Shown piece after piece: positions 54,353-64,000 of a DNA stretch of 64,000 nt. Both the position numbers and the translations under genes were made by a program. The DNA comes from Gambelia wislizenii (lineage: Eukaryota; Chordata; Lepidosauria; Squamata; Crotaphytidae), in assembly GCA_030847615.1 (NCBI GenBank), contig JAUMIR010000003.1, forward strand, positions 339,650,256-339,714,255, given 5' to 3'. The notes beneath the pieces are model-generated. The model made no database searches. It was not told the origin of the DNA and was given only the letters and a program-made list of their open reading frames with translations. Positions within the stretch are counted from its first letter, which is position 1. Every line of letters begins with the position of its first letter.

Positions 54353-54974
54353 ACCTCCCCCCATCACATAGCAACTCTGTTCCACCTGCTCTGCCTTCCT
54401 TTTATTCCTGTATGCTATGCGGACATCCTCACTCATGATAGGAGACATGATAGGGCTGTGATAACAGTAGGGGACAAAAGAGGTCTGCTGCTCTGAACAC
54501 TAACTTGCTGCCTCCTCAACTTTTAGGACCTACCTTCACAGGATACATGGCTGAGGCCGAGCAGAGCCACCCACATGCTTTCCGTGGTAACTTTGATAAG
54601 AAATACATGACATCATAACATTTAGTATTGCCCCACCCGCACAAGTGGAATGGCATTAGGGCCAGCCCTACTGTTAGGCAGGTCATTTTGGGCAGTGGTT
54701 GCTGAAGGGTGAGTCAACAGGTTGGAAGACAATATTGTGTGTGCTCTATGATCTGCCAACTGCCCCCAAGGTAGACTGTTGTCCTCAAGTGTGATGGCGA
54801 ATAAGGTCCTATCACTAATCAGCATAGCCACTAGGAGCTGTAGTCCAAAAGGTAACTTCTTCCTAACTTTGCCAGTCTAAGCATTGCTGACATGCCTTCA
54901 TGCTTTGATGTAGCTCAACAGTGCCACTCAGTGCAGCTGGTAAATCTCTATTGGGAAGGCTTAATTGGAAAAAA
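54353..54974. other. Unassigned DNA with a MITE arm
   Basis: 54815-54885 carries 'ctaggagctgtagtccaaaag', a type III arm. The rest is unrecognised. Confidence 0.4.
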
Positions 54975-55204
54975 AATGTTGTTGTTATTATTGTGTGCCT
55001 TCAGGTCATTTCCAATTTATGGTGGCCCTACCATGGGGTTTTCTTGGCAAGATTTGTTCAGAGGGAGTTTGCCTTTGCCTTCCTCTGAGACTGAGAGAGT
55101 ATGATTTGCCCAAGGTCACCCAGTAGGTTTCTATGACTGAGCAGGGATTCGAACTGTGGTCTTCAGGGTCCTAATCCAGCACTCAAACCACTACACCATG
55201 CTGG
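54975..55204 (-). mobile_element. tRNA-derived SINE, full length
   Basis: The minus-strand head has 'ccagcatggtgtagtggttt', 'gagtgctggattaggac', B box 'agttcgaatccc' near 55150 (the closest to consensus in the window), full body and a tail with (AAC)n at 54975. Confidence 0.93.
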
Positions 55205-55214
55205 ATCTCGATCA

Positions 55215-55370
55215 TACCATCAGAGAATCATATGATCAAAGAATTCTGGAACTCAAAGCGAGTGTGAGGGTCATCCAACCCAGTCTTCCACCAGTGCCAG
55301 AATTCACAGCTCAAGCATTCCTGGCAGGTAGCCATCTAGCCACTGTTTAAAACCCATCAATGAAGAAGAG
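55215..55370 (-). mobile_element. CR1 LINE 3' end
   Basis: Minus-strand CR1 UTR: 'gggttttaaacagtggctag', 'cactggtggaagactgggttg', ending in decayed 'tcatatgattctctg'. Confidence 0.7.
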
Positions 55371-56194
55371 TCCATTACAGCTCTCAGAATTCCCAGCCAG
55401 CATAGCATGTGGCATGCTGCTAAGAATTCTGGGAGTGGTAGTCCAAAAGGTAACATTTTCAAGCTTCGTTTCAGACATACTAAAAAATTAATTTCTTAAT
55501 ATGATGCTAAATTTGGTTCTAGAAGTGGGAATAAAGAACCATCATCAGCATCCTCTATAAATGTAAAACTGAAGTACCCCAAAATAAGAATTTTAAAGTA
55601 GCTGCAACCTCTCAAAAACAATGGCACCAGCCCTGAATATAAATAGCAAAGTGACAACTCATTTAAGATGACAGACTTCTAATAATAGAAATCTTTAGAA
55701 AGGCGTTTGGGAAAAATAGGACTCAGCCAGTTCTTTCCCATTTGCAAATATTCATCAGTCACAGATGTCTCCACATCTTCAGTCTGCCAGGGTATAGAAG
55801 AGACAAGAAGAAAGCTGGAGATTGATTATTATTATTATTATTTTTTAAAAAAACCCAAAATAGTGCAAGTTCTCTCTGAAGGAAGAATGCATAATTAAAT
55901 GTTATGCTCATCTTTATTGTATGCAAAAACAAAAACAAAGGATGTAGTTTGACATGATGGGAGTCAGACAAGATTCCCACCCTAGTTCGATGATAATAAA
56001 GGAATGGAACATTGTTCAAAGAAACAAATTGTAGCATTTCTGCATTAGCAATATTAGGACTTTTTCAGATGCTCTAAAAAAACCCTGAGGAGGTTGGGAG
56101 GAGGACGGTGCTGTCTCGCTTCCAGCAATCGATTTCACACAACATCGTTCTCCTCCCATCCTTCATTCGTGCTTCCTCCATGCTAGAGGAACAT
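55371..56194. other. MITE arm and unassigned DNA
   Basis: 55375-55470 is a type III MITE ('tctcagaattcccagcc' facing 'aagaattctgggagtggtag'). (ATT)n lies at 55824-55843. 'ttaggactttttcagatgctc' near 56056 resembles the TIR family at 27995. Otherwise unrecognised. Confidence 0.45.
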
Positions 56195-56637
56195 TTTAAA
56201 AGGGCCCATGTCATAAGTTCCATGGTTCCCCCCTATGGAATTACAGGTTGAGTCTCCCTTATCCGGAATTCTGAAATCTGAAATATTCCAAAATCCAAAA
56301 TTGTCCACAAGAGTGGCTGAGATAGTGCTTTCTGATGGTTCATTGTATGCAAACTTTGTTTCATACACAAAATTATTAAAAATATTGTGTATAAAATTAC
56401 TTCCAGGCTATATGTATAAAATGTATATGAAACATAAATGAATTTTGTGTTTAGATTTGGATCCCATCTGCAAGTATTCCAAAATCCAAAATATTCCAAA
56501 ATCCCTCTGGCGCCAAGCATTTTGGACAAGGGAAACTGAACCTGCATGGGGTTTGTAGTTTGGTGAGGCACTGGAGTGGTCTGGCTGAGAATTCTAAATG
56601 CCCCTCCCCAAACTGCAAATCCCAGAATTCCATAGCC
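56195..56637. mobile_element. Palindromic MITE type I with Tigger-like insert
   Basis: 56195-56243 is the left arm up to 'ctatggaatta'. The right part from 56547 begins 'tggggtttgtagtttggtgagg' and ends 'cccagaattccatagc'. The insert sits at a TA in the left arm. Confidence 0.7.
56244..56544. mobile_element. Tigger-like element, 301 bp
   Basis: Begins CAGGTTGAGTCTCCCTTATC and ends ...AACTGAACCTG; flanked by TA on the left and CA (probably mutated TA) on the right. 'attccaaaatccaaa' is repeated near both ends. The start resembles Tigger-derived elements known in mammals. Confidence 0.85.
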
Positions 56638-56945
56638 CAGTGGTTCTTAACCTTTTCTTTACCAGGGACCCCCCTTTAAATATTTTTGCTGTTGTGGACC
56701 CCCAAGACTTAACTCAAGATTTAAAACAACAACAACAACAACAATAATAATACAAGTACACTATTCATTAACCCTTTCCTCAGAAGCACTGGCGGGGAGG
56801 GAAGACTTTTCTCCTGCTTCTTCCTGCAAAGTTGTGGATGGAGTGGATTGAACAGCAATGCACAGATCAAGCCAGCCAGCCTTTGCCTTGGCTCCTGTCA
56901 TGTGGGCTGAGCAGCCTTCAAGCCTGTACGGACCTCCTGATTGTT
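56638..56945. mobile_element. hAT-like MITE, reverse orientation, right end lost
   Basis: Starts CAGTGGTTCTTAACC and follows the reverse complement of 21937-22258: 'ggacccccaagacttaa' and 'tcagaagcactgg'. It joins a SINE body at about 56949, so the far terminus is missing. Confidence 0.8.
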
Positions 56946-56948
56946 TTT

Positions 56949-57075
56949 GAAAATCCACTGGGTGACCTTGGGCAAGTCACATACTCTCAGCCTCTGAAAA
57001 CTCTGTGATAGGTTCACCTTAGGGTCACCATGAATCAGAAATGACTTAAAGGTGCACAACAACAACAATAAACAA
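56949..57075 (+). mobile_element. tRNA-derived SINE, 3' half
   Basis: Starts at 'aatccactgggtgaccttgg' and ends in 'ggtgcacaacaacaacaataa'. The head is missing. It abuts a truncated hAT element, which suggests 5' truncation on insertion or later deletion. Confidence 0.88.
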
Positions 57076-57269
57076 CATAGATTTACTGGCCTAACATCAG
57101 CAAAAATGTTTATGCATTTCTACTTAAGAAGAGCAGACATCAGTAGATTTGTGAGTGAAGATAAACTCAGACAGGTAGGAGGATAATGACTCTTACCATA
57201 CTGCAGGTGGGTTTATAGTTAAGATCTTTATTTGGATTGAATAAGCTAACAGGAGGAGTGAGACCTTTT

Positions 57270-57325
57270 ATGATTGGCTAAATGAAGGGGTATAAAACAG
57301 AGAGGGTATAAAACAGAAGCCTTTT
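57270..57325 (+). promoter_or_regulatory. Duplicated TATA box with CCAAT motif
   Basis: 'atgattggct' (inverted CCAAT) at about 57270 is followed by two TATAAAAC boxes at 57291 and 57309 in an 18-bp tandem repeat, 'ggtataaaacagaga'. No recognised coding exon lies downstream, so this may be a relic of an LTR promoter. Confidence 0.35.
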
Positions 57326-57621
57326 GGGCAGCAATGCACCAGATTTTGCTCTTGGCAAGCTGGTTTACCTTGAAGCTGCTGCCACCAAGCAATCTCTGAT
57401 AACCTGAACTCTTACAAGATATTCCTTTGTGGACCCAGACCGTACAACCCCTTGCTCCCCTCCCAAAGAATACACACACACGTATGTTGAGTAACAAATG
57501 TATTGATACATGTTCAGAAATATTGGTTAAGTACAAGTTAGTAGATAACAAAATTGGCAATACAATAGCCGCAACTTGCAGGTTGCTACTAACTGGTTGG
57601 CAATTAGGCATGGGTTGTGAT

Positions 57622-57965
57622 CCGATCATTGACCCCTCCCATGGAGGGTCAATGGCCGCTCGTCGGACACTTCCGACTCTCATGGAGGAGAGAGTAGATG
57701 GTCAAGCTGACCCGCCTGACACTCTCTCCTCCCCTGCAAACAAGGTCATCAATCGTGACCGGATGACCCTCCCTCTTTGCCCTGGGTGGCCAATCGGGGC
57801 CGGGCAAGCCCGCCCCAATTGACTCCTGCTCACCCCGCCCCTTCCTGCTGCAATGCTGGCTGGGAAGGAGACGGGGCGAAGATGGGGGCCCCCATGCGAC
57901 CCACCACTAGGCTCTCCCCATGATGTTGGGGGGACGCTCCGGGAGGCTCACACTGTGGGTGCCGG
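57622..57965. promoter_or_regulatory. Compact CpG island
   Basis: I count 18 CpG in about 345 bp of GC-rich DNA, against near absence in the flanks. It includes 'ggccaatcgggg' (CCAAT) near 57788 and a GC box 'caccccgcccc' near 57831. It could be a small promoter, or an unmethylated or young retroelement segment. No recognised exon adjoins it. Confidence 0.5.
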
Positions 57966-58193
57966 CCAGGCCACAAAAAGGCCCACTGGCAAGCCCCCTT
58001 TTTCAAGCTTGTTATCTAATACCCAACAGAATGCAAGTGTAGAAACAGGATTAAACAGACCTGCCAGGAGAGGAAATGTGATGCTTTGCTATATAATTCT
58101 AACAGAGGTGTGAGTTTGTTATAAGAATGTGCTTAGACTGATTCAAAGTCTATATAAGCTGTGCCTCTGATGATGATGTATTTGTCTGTGCTA
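57966..58193. other. Unassigned DNA with TATA-like motif
   Basis: 'gtctatataagctgtgcc' near 58149. It precedes the (CT)n tail of the LINE. Perhaps part of the same unknown element as 57180-57620. Confidence 0.3.
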
Positions 58194-58526
58194 TCTCTCT
58201 CTCTCTGGCTTTTCTTTGCAAACGAAGATTCAGGAAGGACTCATCCTGCGATTTCTGCAAGCGTGCTGATGACTAAAAAGGCCAATTCGAGATAAACAAG
58301 TCCGGTTGCAGAAAGCACAGCAGAAGGTCTCCTTGGGTGATGTTTTTGGGTTGTGATTCTTTCTGCATTGTCGTTTCTCTTCAAGACTTGTTCAGCATGA
58401 GTTCTCAAATAAGACTGCAGCATTGTGGATAGTGCGTCTCCATGCCTCCCGATATGAGGCCAGGGCGGACCACTGTTGGTGATCAATTTGGCCGAGCCTG
58501 AGATGTTCTTTCAGGGAGTCTTTGTA

Positions 58527-59447
58527 TCACTTTTTTGGAGTGCCCCTCTTATGCTGACCCATGGCAAGTTCACCGTAGAGTACTATTTTTGGGAGGCGAT
58601 GGTCCTCCATCCTAGAAATGTGCCCTGCCCAGCGCAGCTGTGTTCTCAATATCATGGCCTCAATGCTGGTGATCTCTGCTTGCTCAAGGACAGCAACATT
58701 CGCCACATAGTCAGTCCAGTGTATATTTAGGATTGTGCGTAGACAGCACTGATGAAAGTGTTCAAGGAGTCGTAGGTGGTGGCAATAGGTGACCCATGTT
58801 TCAGATCCATAAAGGAGAACAGACAGTACACTGGCTCTATACACACTGATTTTTGTGCTTTGCCTCAGGTGTTTATTGCTCCAGACTCTTTTGTGAAGTC
58901 TTCCAAATGCGCTATATGCCTTTGCTAATCTGTGATCGATCTCTTTGTCAATCTTGGCATCTGAGGAGATGATGCTTCCCAGGTAGGTGAACTGCTGAAT
59001 GGACTTGAGCACAGATTTGCTGACGGCAATGTGTGTGTGTGGGTGTTCGTCCTGTGGTGCAGACTGGTAAAGAACTTCCATTTTCTTCAGGTTGAATTCC
59101 AGCCCAAACAACTCTGCAGCTGTTGTGAAGCAGGATGTTAGGCGCTGCAGAGCTGCTTCTGTGTGGGCGACAAGGGCAGCATCATCAGCGAAGAGCAGCT
59201 CATGGACTAGATAGTTTAGAATCTTAGTGTGAGCCCTCAGACGGCTTACATTAAACAAGCTACCATCAGTATGGTAACGTATATAGATGCCGTCGTCTTC
59301 TTTGAGTTTTGCCATAGCCCTTTGGAGCATCATGCTGAAGAAGATTGTAAATAAAGTTGGAGCAAGAACACAACCTTGCTTCACTCCATTAGTTATTAGA
59401 AAGGGCTCTGAAGGATCACTGCCATATCTGACAAGACTTGACCACAC
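58527..59447 (-). pseudogene. LINE reverse transcriptase, C-terminal part
   Basis: A 306-codon frame. Near its start is motif B (NGVKQGCVLAPTLF), at about residues 88-94 the catalytic LLFADDAAL (motif C), then the FTYLGSIIS region and thumb, ending RMEDHRLPK...TPKK at TGA 58527-58529. The homology continues past the stop (YKDSLKEHLRLG) to CAFCNRTC near 58290. Copies DNA from element RNA at the target site when intact. Confidence 0.88.
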
Positions 59448-59469
59448 TGGTCCTTGTGTAGCAAGATAA

Positions 59470-60310
59470 TCATTTAAGGAATTTTGGGGGACATCCTCGT
59501 CTTTCCAGGATCTGCCACAGACCTTTTCTACTCACAGTGTCGAAGGCTTTGGTGAGGTCGACAAATGTTACACAGAGACCCTTGTTCTGCTCTCTACACT
59601 TTTCTTGCAGTTGTCTAAGGGCAAATACCATATCTGTAGTACTCCTATTGGCTCTGAAGCCGCATTGGCTTTCAGGGAGAAGTTCTTCTGCAATAGCAGG
59701 AACTAATCTGTTCAGGAGTATCCTTGCAAGGATTTTTCCAGCAATAGAGAGCAGTGTTTTCCAGCAATAGAGAGCAGTGTTATGCCGCGATAGTTTGAGC
59801 AATCGGATTTTGCTCCTTTTTTCTTGTACAGGATGATGATGACTGCATCTCGGAGGTCTGATGGCAGTTCCCCTTTTTCCAGCAATTCACAAGGAATTCG
59901 TGGAGTTTATCATGGAGTGTACGACCTCCGTGTTTCCAAACTTCAGGTGGGATTCCATCAATCCCAGCTGCCTTGCCGTTTTTCATCTGCTGTATGGCCT
60001 TAAGGGTCTCTTCCAAAGTGGGAGCTATGTCCAATTCATTTTTCATCGTTTTTTGTATCATATGTTGGATAGCTGAGCATTGGACTACTCAGTTGGCACT
60101 AAAGAGACTTTGAAAATGTTCAGCCCATCGATTCAGGATGGAGGCTTTATCAGTAATTAATTTTTGACCATCTGTACTGTATAAGGAGCTTTGGACCTGA
60201 TAAGTAGGTCCAAACACTGCTTTAAGAGCTTCATAAAATCCTCTATGATCACCCAGATCTGCACAGCGTTGTGTCTTTTCTGCTATATTGATCCACCACT
60301 TGTTCTGCAT
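59470..60310 (-). pseudogene. LINE reverse transcriptase, N-terminal part
   Basis: Three fragments: 60089-60310 (palm lead-in, RWAEHFQSLF), 59780-60061 (MKNGKAAGIDGIPPE, motif 1) and 59470-59802 (QCGFRANRSTTD, motif 2; VTFVDLTKAFDTV, motif A with a catalytic Asp). A 23-bp tandem duplication at 59738-59783 shifts the frame. Confidence 0.85.
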
Positions 60311-60539
60311 ATCTCAGAGTTTTTGTTGAAGTTTACTACATGTGAGGCGGAAAGCTGCTTTTCTTACATGGCAGGTTGGGTGGGTGAGGTATGCCTCACC
60401 GGGTATGCCTGGTTAGCAGTTCTCTTCTTTGCCAACAGCTCATGGATCTCTTGATTGTTTATATCAAACCAGCCTTGATTTTTCTTGTGGGAGAACCTGA
60501 GGGATTCTTCTGCAGACTGGAGGACACTGTTTTTGATAT

Positions 60540-61450
60540 GTTACCAAAGCACTGTGGGAGAAGGATCTGTAGGATGGTCTTCAAGTTTTGTTTGCAGATT
60601 TGCCTGGAAGTTGTCTCTCATGGTAGCTTGTTGAAGATTGTTGACTTGGAGTCTGTTCTTTAAGATGCCACCCCTCTTAGGTTTGAACTTAAGATGAAGA
60701 TGTAGTTTACATCTGATGAGGAGATGATCTGTTTGGCATTCTGCACTGGGCATCACTCGAGTATGGCGGACATCGTGAATGTTTCTCTGGCGGACTAGAA
60801 CATAGTCAATGAGATGCCAATGTTTGGATCAGGGATGCATCCAGGTTGTCTTCAAGCTATCTTTCTGCTGAAAGATTGTGTTTGTAATAGTCAGCTGTTG
60901 TTCTGCACAGAACTCTAGCAGGAGGCGTCCGTTATCATTGCAATTTCCAACACCATGCTTGCCTAAGACACTTTTCCAGGGTTCGGAGTTCTTTCCTACT
61001 CTGGCATTGAAGTCACCAAGGATAATAATTTTATCTTCTACAGGGACTTTTTGTATGAGTTGGCGTAGGTCTGTGTAGAATTTGTCTTTCTCTACAGGGT
61101 CGGCTTGCATAGTTGGGGCATATATACTAAAGAGAACAACATGTGGGAGGCATAAGGAAATGATGCAATCAGAGTGTCCTGTTGGCAAGGTTTCGAGTTT
61201 GGAGGCAATGGAGTTTTTAATCATAAAGCCTACTCCTGAAAGATGTTTTTCGGTTTTGGGTTTGCCAGACCAGTAAAGTGTGTAGCCGGCACCATGTTCT
61301 TTAGGGCTGCTTTTCTCATGGAGACGAACTTCACTAAGAGCAGCGATGTCAATATTAAGTCATGATAGTTCATGGACTATTAGGGCAGAACGATGCTCAG
61401 GCCGTCCACTATCTGCAGTCTCACATGGTTCTGATGTTCCAGCATGGAAG
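60540..61450 (-). pseudogene. LINE apurinic-like endonuclease
   Basis: Starts near 61450 (TADSGRPEHRSALIVHEL), is broken by TGA near 61360, and continues IDIAALSEVRLHEK and VGFMIKNSI. 60829-61224 has LGDFNARVG (catalytic Asp/Asn) and ITNTIFQQK. The end has TDHLLIRCKL near 60720 (the TDH motif). Nicks target DNA in target-primed reverse transcription. Stops make it inactive. Confidence 0.88.
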
Positions 61451-61454
61451 TGTC

Positions 61455-62225
61455 AGTTTATTTATACCTTTGGAGGCCGGTGTGTGTTTTTGTTTCTTTG
61501 CCTTGGTTTGACCGCATCAGAAGATGCCCGTTGGCCACAGCTAGCCAACCAGGTAGTTGGGGATGAGCTTTCGTTAGGCCACCTTTTCTAGGCCCCTCTC
61601 CATAGGGAGCAAGCAGTGCTCTCCTTAAAAAAGGCTGCTTGGTCGTTCCGGATGCTGCCGAACAAGACTGTCATCTCCCGAGTCAGCCTTGAGCAACCAA
61701 AGTCCTGAACCGCCTGCATGCAGGGTTGGGTCTGCAGCTTCCAGTGCATCTTTACACCTGTCGTTTCGTCCCTCGCCTATCGCTACAGGGCTTTTTTGGA
61801 ACTGGATTTGTCCTTCGAGCCTGTGCAATGGATTTTTCTGGTGGAGTGCAGCGTGCACAGAACTGGCCTCACCCTTTAAACCAAAGGTTCATCTGTTGTG
61901 GCCTTGCAAGCATGGATGTAGCAGTGAGGTCCTTGGGTCATAGGTTTGATTAGAGTTTCCGTCTCTTAGATGGCTGACCTTACAGGGTTGGACGAGCACC
62001 ATCTGCCCGGGTTTGGGATTGGAGTTTTCCTTTTCCTAGGACGGTTGACAGAAGGCTAGAGAACCCATCCTGCCCTTTGACGCTCTTTGTCAGACCCTTC
62101 GGTTTTGACCTGTCTGGCATGGGAGACCCTATCGGTGGCCTTATGCCACCGCCAGCATAGCTCAAAACATCATTAGGGTACTCAAGCCTCTCTTCCACGA
62201 CAAGGGGCCGTCAATGGAGAGGAGT
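61455..62225 (-). other. LINE 5' leader
   Basis: No ORF1 with recognisable domains. The segment contains short frames (77 and 72 codons) without motifs. It begins about 62225 with 'tagcactcctctccattgac'. It is GC-richer than its flanks and may hold the internal promoter. Confidence 0.55.
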
Positions 62226-62628
62226 GCTATCTGTGTTACTAGAATAAATATAAGTATAAAGTGCAACTTTTTCTCCTGTTAATTTTCTTATAGACCAAGA
62301 CTTAAGAATACTTAAGGGGAATACAGATGTTGATCTGATTATTGGGTAAGACTGGGCTTTGCAACCTTGTGAACCTAGGTGACCATCAGAGCACCTCCCA
62401 GAAAATCCAGATTCAGATCAACAGGTGTAAGACAAAGAATCTTCAATCTTCTACAAAATATATGGATGGAGGAACCATACAAAATATATGGGTGGAGTCT
62501 GTGCCTTCCTCCTTAGGAAACTCCCTCCAAGGAGCAACCCCCTTTGGAAAAAATCCTTCGATAGTGATCCCACTGGTGGTAGGCCTGCCACCCAGGCAGA
62601 CCCTTATATCCCCTTTCAGGCAGGAGAG
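62226..62628. other. Unassigned DNA
   Basis: A 118-codon plus-strand frame begins at 62342 and runs into the hAT element, so it is unlikely to be a gene. The phrase 'acaaaatatatggatggag' is repeated at about 62455 and 62477. Confidence 0.45.
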
Positions 62629-62855
62629 CAGGGCCGGTTTAAGGCACCGGCAGGGTCAGCATCCGCAGGGGGTCCCATTATTGTGGGGGCCCCCGTAGTA
62701 ACCCTCCTCCTGCAAAAACATTATTAGTAATAATCTGAATATCCTGTACTATGAATAGCTTAGGTTAAGTTAGGTTACATTGACCTGAGATAAACATATG
62801 GGGCCCCCAAAATAAAGCATTGCAGGGCCCCCCAAAATTCCTTAAACTGGCCCTG
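62629..62855. mobile_element. hAT-like MITE with perfect 8-bp TSD
   Basis: 227 bp; termini CAGGGCCGGTTTAAGG and CCTTAAACTGGCCCTG; octamer CAGGAGAG at 62621-62628 and 62856-62863. The interior is AT-rich between two G/C-rich ends ('gggggtccc', 'ggggcccc'). Non-coding. Confidence 0.93.
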
Positions 62856-62863
62856 CAGGAGAG

Positions 62864-63386
62864 CAGGTGATGGCTATGTTAGTTCTGCAGCTCACTACCT
62901 GGAACCTGAAGCTTGCTCCTCCATGTACATCAATGGTCTTTCTCAGGCAGGCAGCAAACAGGCAGCAGTTCTCAAAGAAGACAGGACACGGCAAGCTGAG
63001 GGTAAGAGCAGCTGTAGAGCTCTCTTCCTTGGAGTGGTGGAGATGGTGGTGGTGCTTTTTCTCCTTGATTGGGAGCAGCAGGGATTGAGATGGGTACCTT
63101 CTGCATGCAAAATATTGCAAATGAGGGAATTTCACACTCAAATAAGAATCCTGCCACCCAATGAATTTTCCCGCAGTCCCCAAATTTCTAGCCTTTGAGT
63201 AACTTAAAACTTTATTTGAGTATTTCAAAATACAGTTTAGGGGTCGAAAGAAAGGGATGTGGTACAATTCTGGAAAATCCTAACACTAACACTTAATAAA
63301 CTTACTAATTTTTTCCCCCTTCCTTGATATCTAATTATGTCATGAAGCTTTTGGTTTAGTCCTGCAGCCTAAATTTAAGTGAAATG
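62864..63386. other. Unassigned DNA
   Basis: Short open frames on both strands (up to 141 codons, minus) with no motif or homology recognised. Confidence 0.4.
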
Positions 63387-63388
63387 TA

Positions 63389-63625
63389 CAGGTTGACCCA
63401 CCCACCCCGCATCCATGGGGGATATGTTGCAAAACCCCTCTCCCTTCGTGGATACCTGAAACCGTAGATAATAGGGAACCCCATTATTTTCAATGAGACG
63501 AATGCTGGAAGTTGACCATATAATCATATTGGAGGACCCAGAAGTGCCTAGAAAGAACATATTTTTATTCAGTGTGGATAAGTGAAACCATGGATACTGA
63601 ATCCGTGTATATGGGGGTCCACCTG
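63389..63625. mobile_element. Tigger-like MITE, complete
   Basis: 237 bp, flanked by TA at 63387-63388 and 63626-63627; termini 'caggttgaccca' and 'gggggtccacctg'. 'ccattattttcaatgagac' and 'gtggataagtgaaaccatgg' link it to 3686-3928. Confidence 0.9.
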
Positions 63626-63627
63626 TA

Positions 63628-64000
63628 TGTTATTGCATTTTTGCATGTTCAACCTTTGTTAAGTGGGCCAGTAACTTTCCTGCCTTCACCTGTTGTTTTC
63701 CCCCATCTCCCCCTATAACAAGACATAACAACCTCCACCTTTTTAATACACTCATAATTGGCTACATTCTGTAATTTGCCTTTCTGTGACCTTCCACGAG
63801 GTTGGCAGTAAATTGGGAGTCCCTAGACACCAAGGCCGGAGCCATGCTCAAGAGCATGTACAACCTAAGGAAGGGCCTTCTAAATTCCTCAAAAGATCAT
63901 ACCCTGGGTGAGGATCATGTGGAAGCCCCGGAAGACTGCTAAAGTTCAGGTGATGATGGCCAGTTCTCCCTGGGCACATCTGGTAGTGACATCAAAAGTA
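63628..64000. other. Unassigned DNA
   Basis: No recognised feature up to the window edge. Confidence 0.45.

Larger units (their letters stand above)
58194..62225 (-). mobile_element. APE-type LINE, near full length (about 4 kb)
   Basis: In the minus direction: a 5' leader (62225 to about 61450), endonuclease, reverse transcriptase, C-terminal C2HC motif, and a (GA)n tail at 58194. One long ORF is typical for such elements. Here it is cut into at least six frames. Three further 3' ends of the family lie at 21.2, 26.5 and 41.7 kb. Clade is not settled; the motifs are not those of CR1, L1, L2 or BovB. Confidence 0.92.

Noticed and set aside
55140..55204. Possible tRNA genes at SINE heads
   Set aside because: A and B box-like motifs are present, but the cloverleaf ends and acceptor stem are missing and the body continues into the SINE.
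62842..63267. 141-codon minus-strand frame
   Set aside because: It begins outside and ends inside the hAT MITE border region and has no recognisable motif; kept as unassigned.

Overview
This window is vertebrate nuclear DNA, almost certainly from a squamate reptile and most likely an iguanian lizard. The evidence is the mix of repeats: CR1, L2, BovB (RTE), L1 and a further APE-type LINE; tRNA-derived SINEs with (CAA)n tails; SINEs with a 5S rRNA-like head; a chromodomain Ty3/gypsy element; and many small DNA transposons (Tigger-like with TA duplications, Harbinger-like with TAA, hAT-like with 8-bp duplications). I recognise no host exon, tRNA gene, rRNA gene or other functional host gene. Every long reading frame I can explain belongs to a transposon or a simple repeat, so the window looks intergenic or deep intronic. 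The species call is inference from repeat content.

Layout. 1-9 kb: L1 and BovB ends, a split 5S-type SINE, CR1 ends, and a BovB copy broken by a palindromic MITE that itself holds a Tigger-like element. 9-16 kb: mostly single-copy DNA with scattered SINEs. 16.5-18.7 kb: an L2 end split by a minus-strand LTR. 20.7-29.2 kb: LINE 3' ends, a hAT element, CR1 ends, long palindromes, and a 5S-type SINE split by a 565-bp transposon. 29.2-30.4 kb: repeat-poor DNA. 30.4-42 kb: palindromic MITEs, L2, a Tigger-like element, two Harbinger-related elements with splice-like signals, and SINEs. 42-48 kb: a decayed minus-strand LINE, AT microsatellites, and a triple nest of SINEs with a Harbinger MITE.

48.3-53.1 kb is the richest part. 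A young Ty3/gypsy chromovirus with a perfect 5-bp target duplication and about 98% identical LTRs lies inside an L2 end. It keeps gag and the integrase chromodomain but lacks protease, RT, RNase H and most of integrase. Next to it an older LTR is split by a Tigger-like element carrying a minisatellite and by a younger solo LTR. 53.2-58.2 kb holds repeat-poor DNA, nested MITEs and a compact CpG island. 58.2-62.2 kb is a nearly complete minus-strand LINE with endonuclease and reverse transcriptase regions, inactivated by stops and a 23-bp duplication. The end carries a clean hAT MITE and a Tigger-like element.

The main biological content is layered transposition. Many insertions can be ordered in time from their target-site duplications. 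I found no undescribed defence, metabolic or signalling system.
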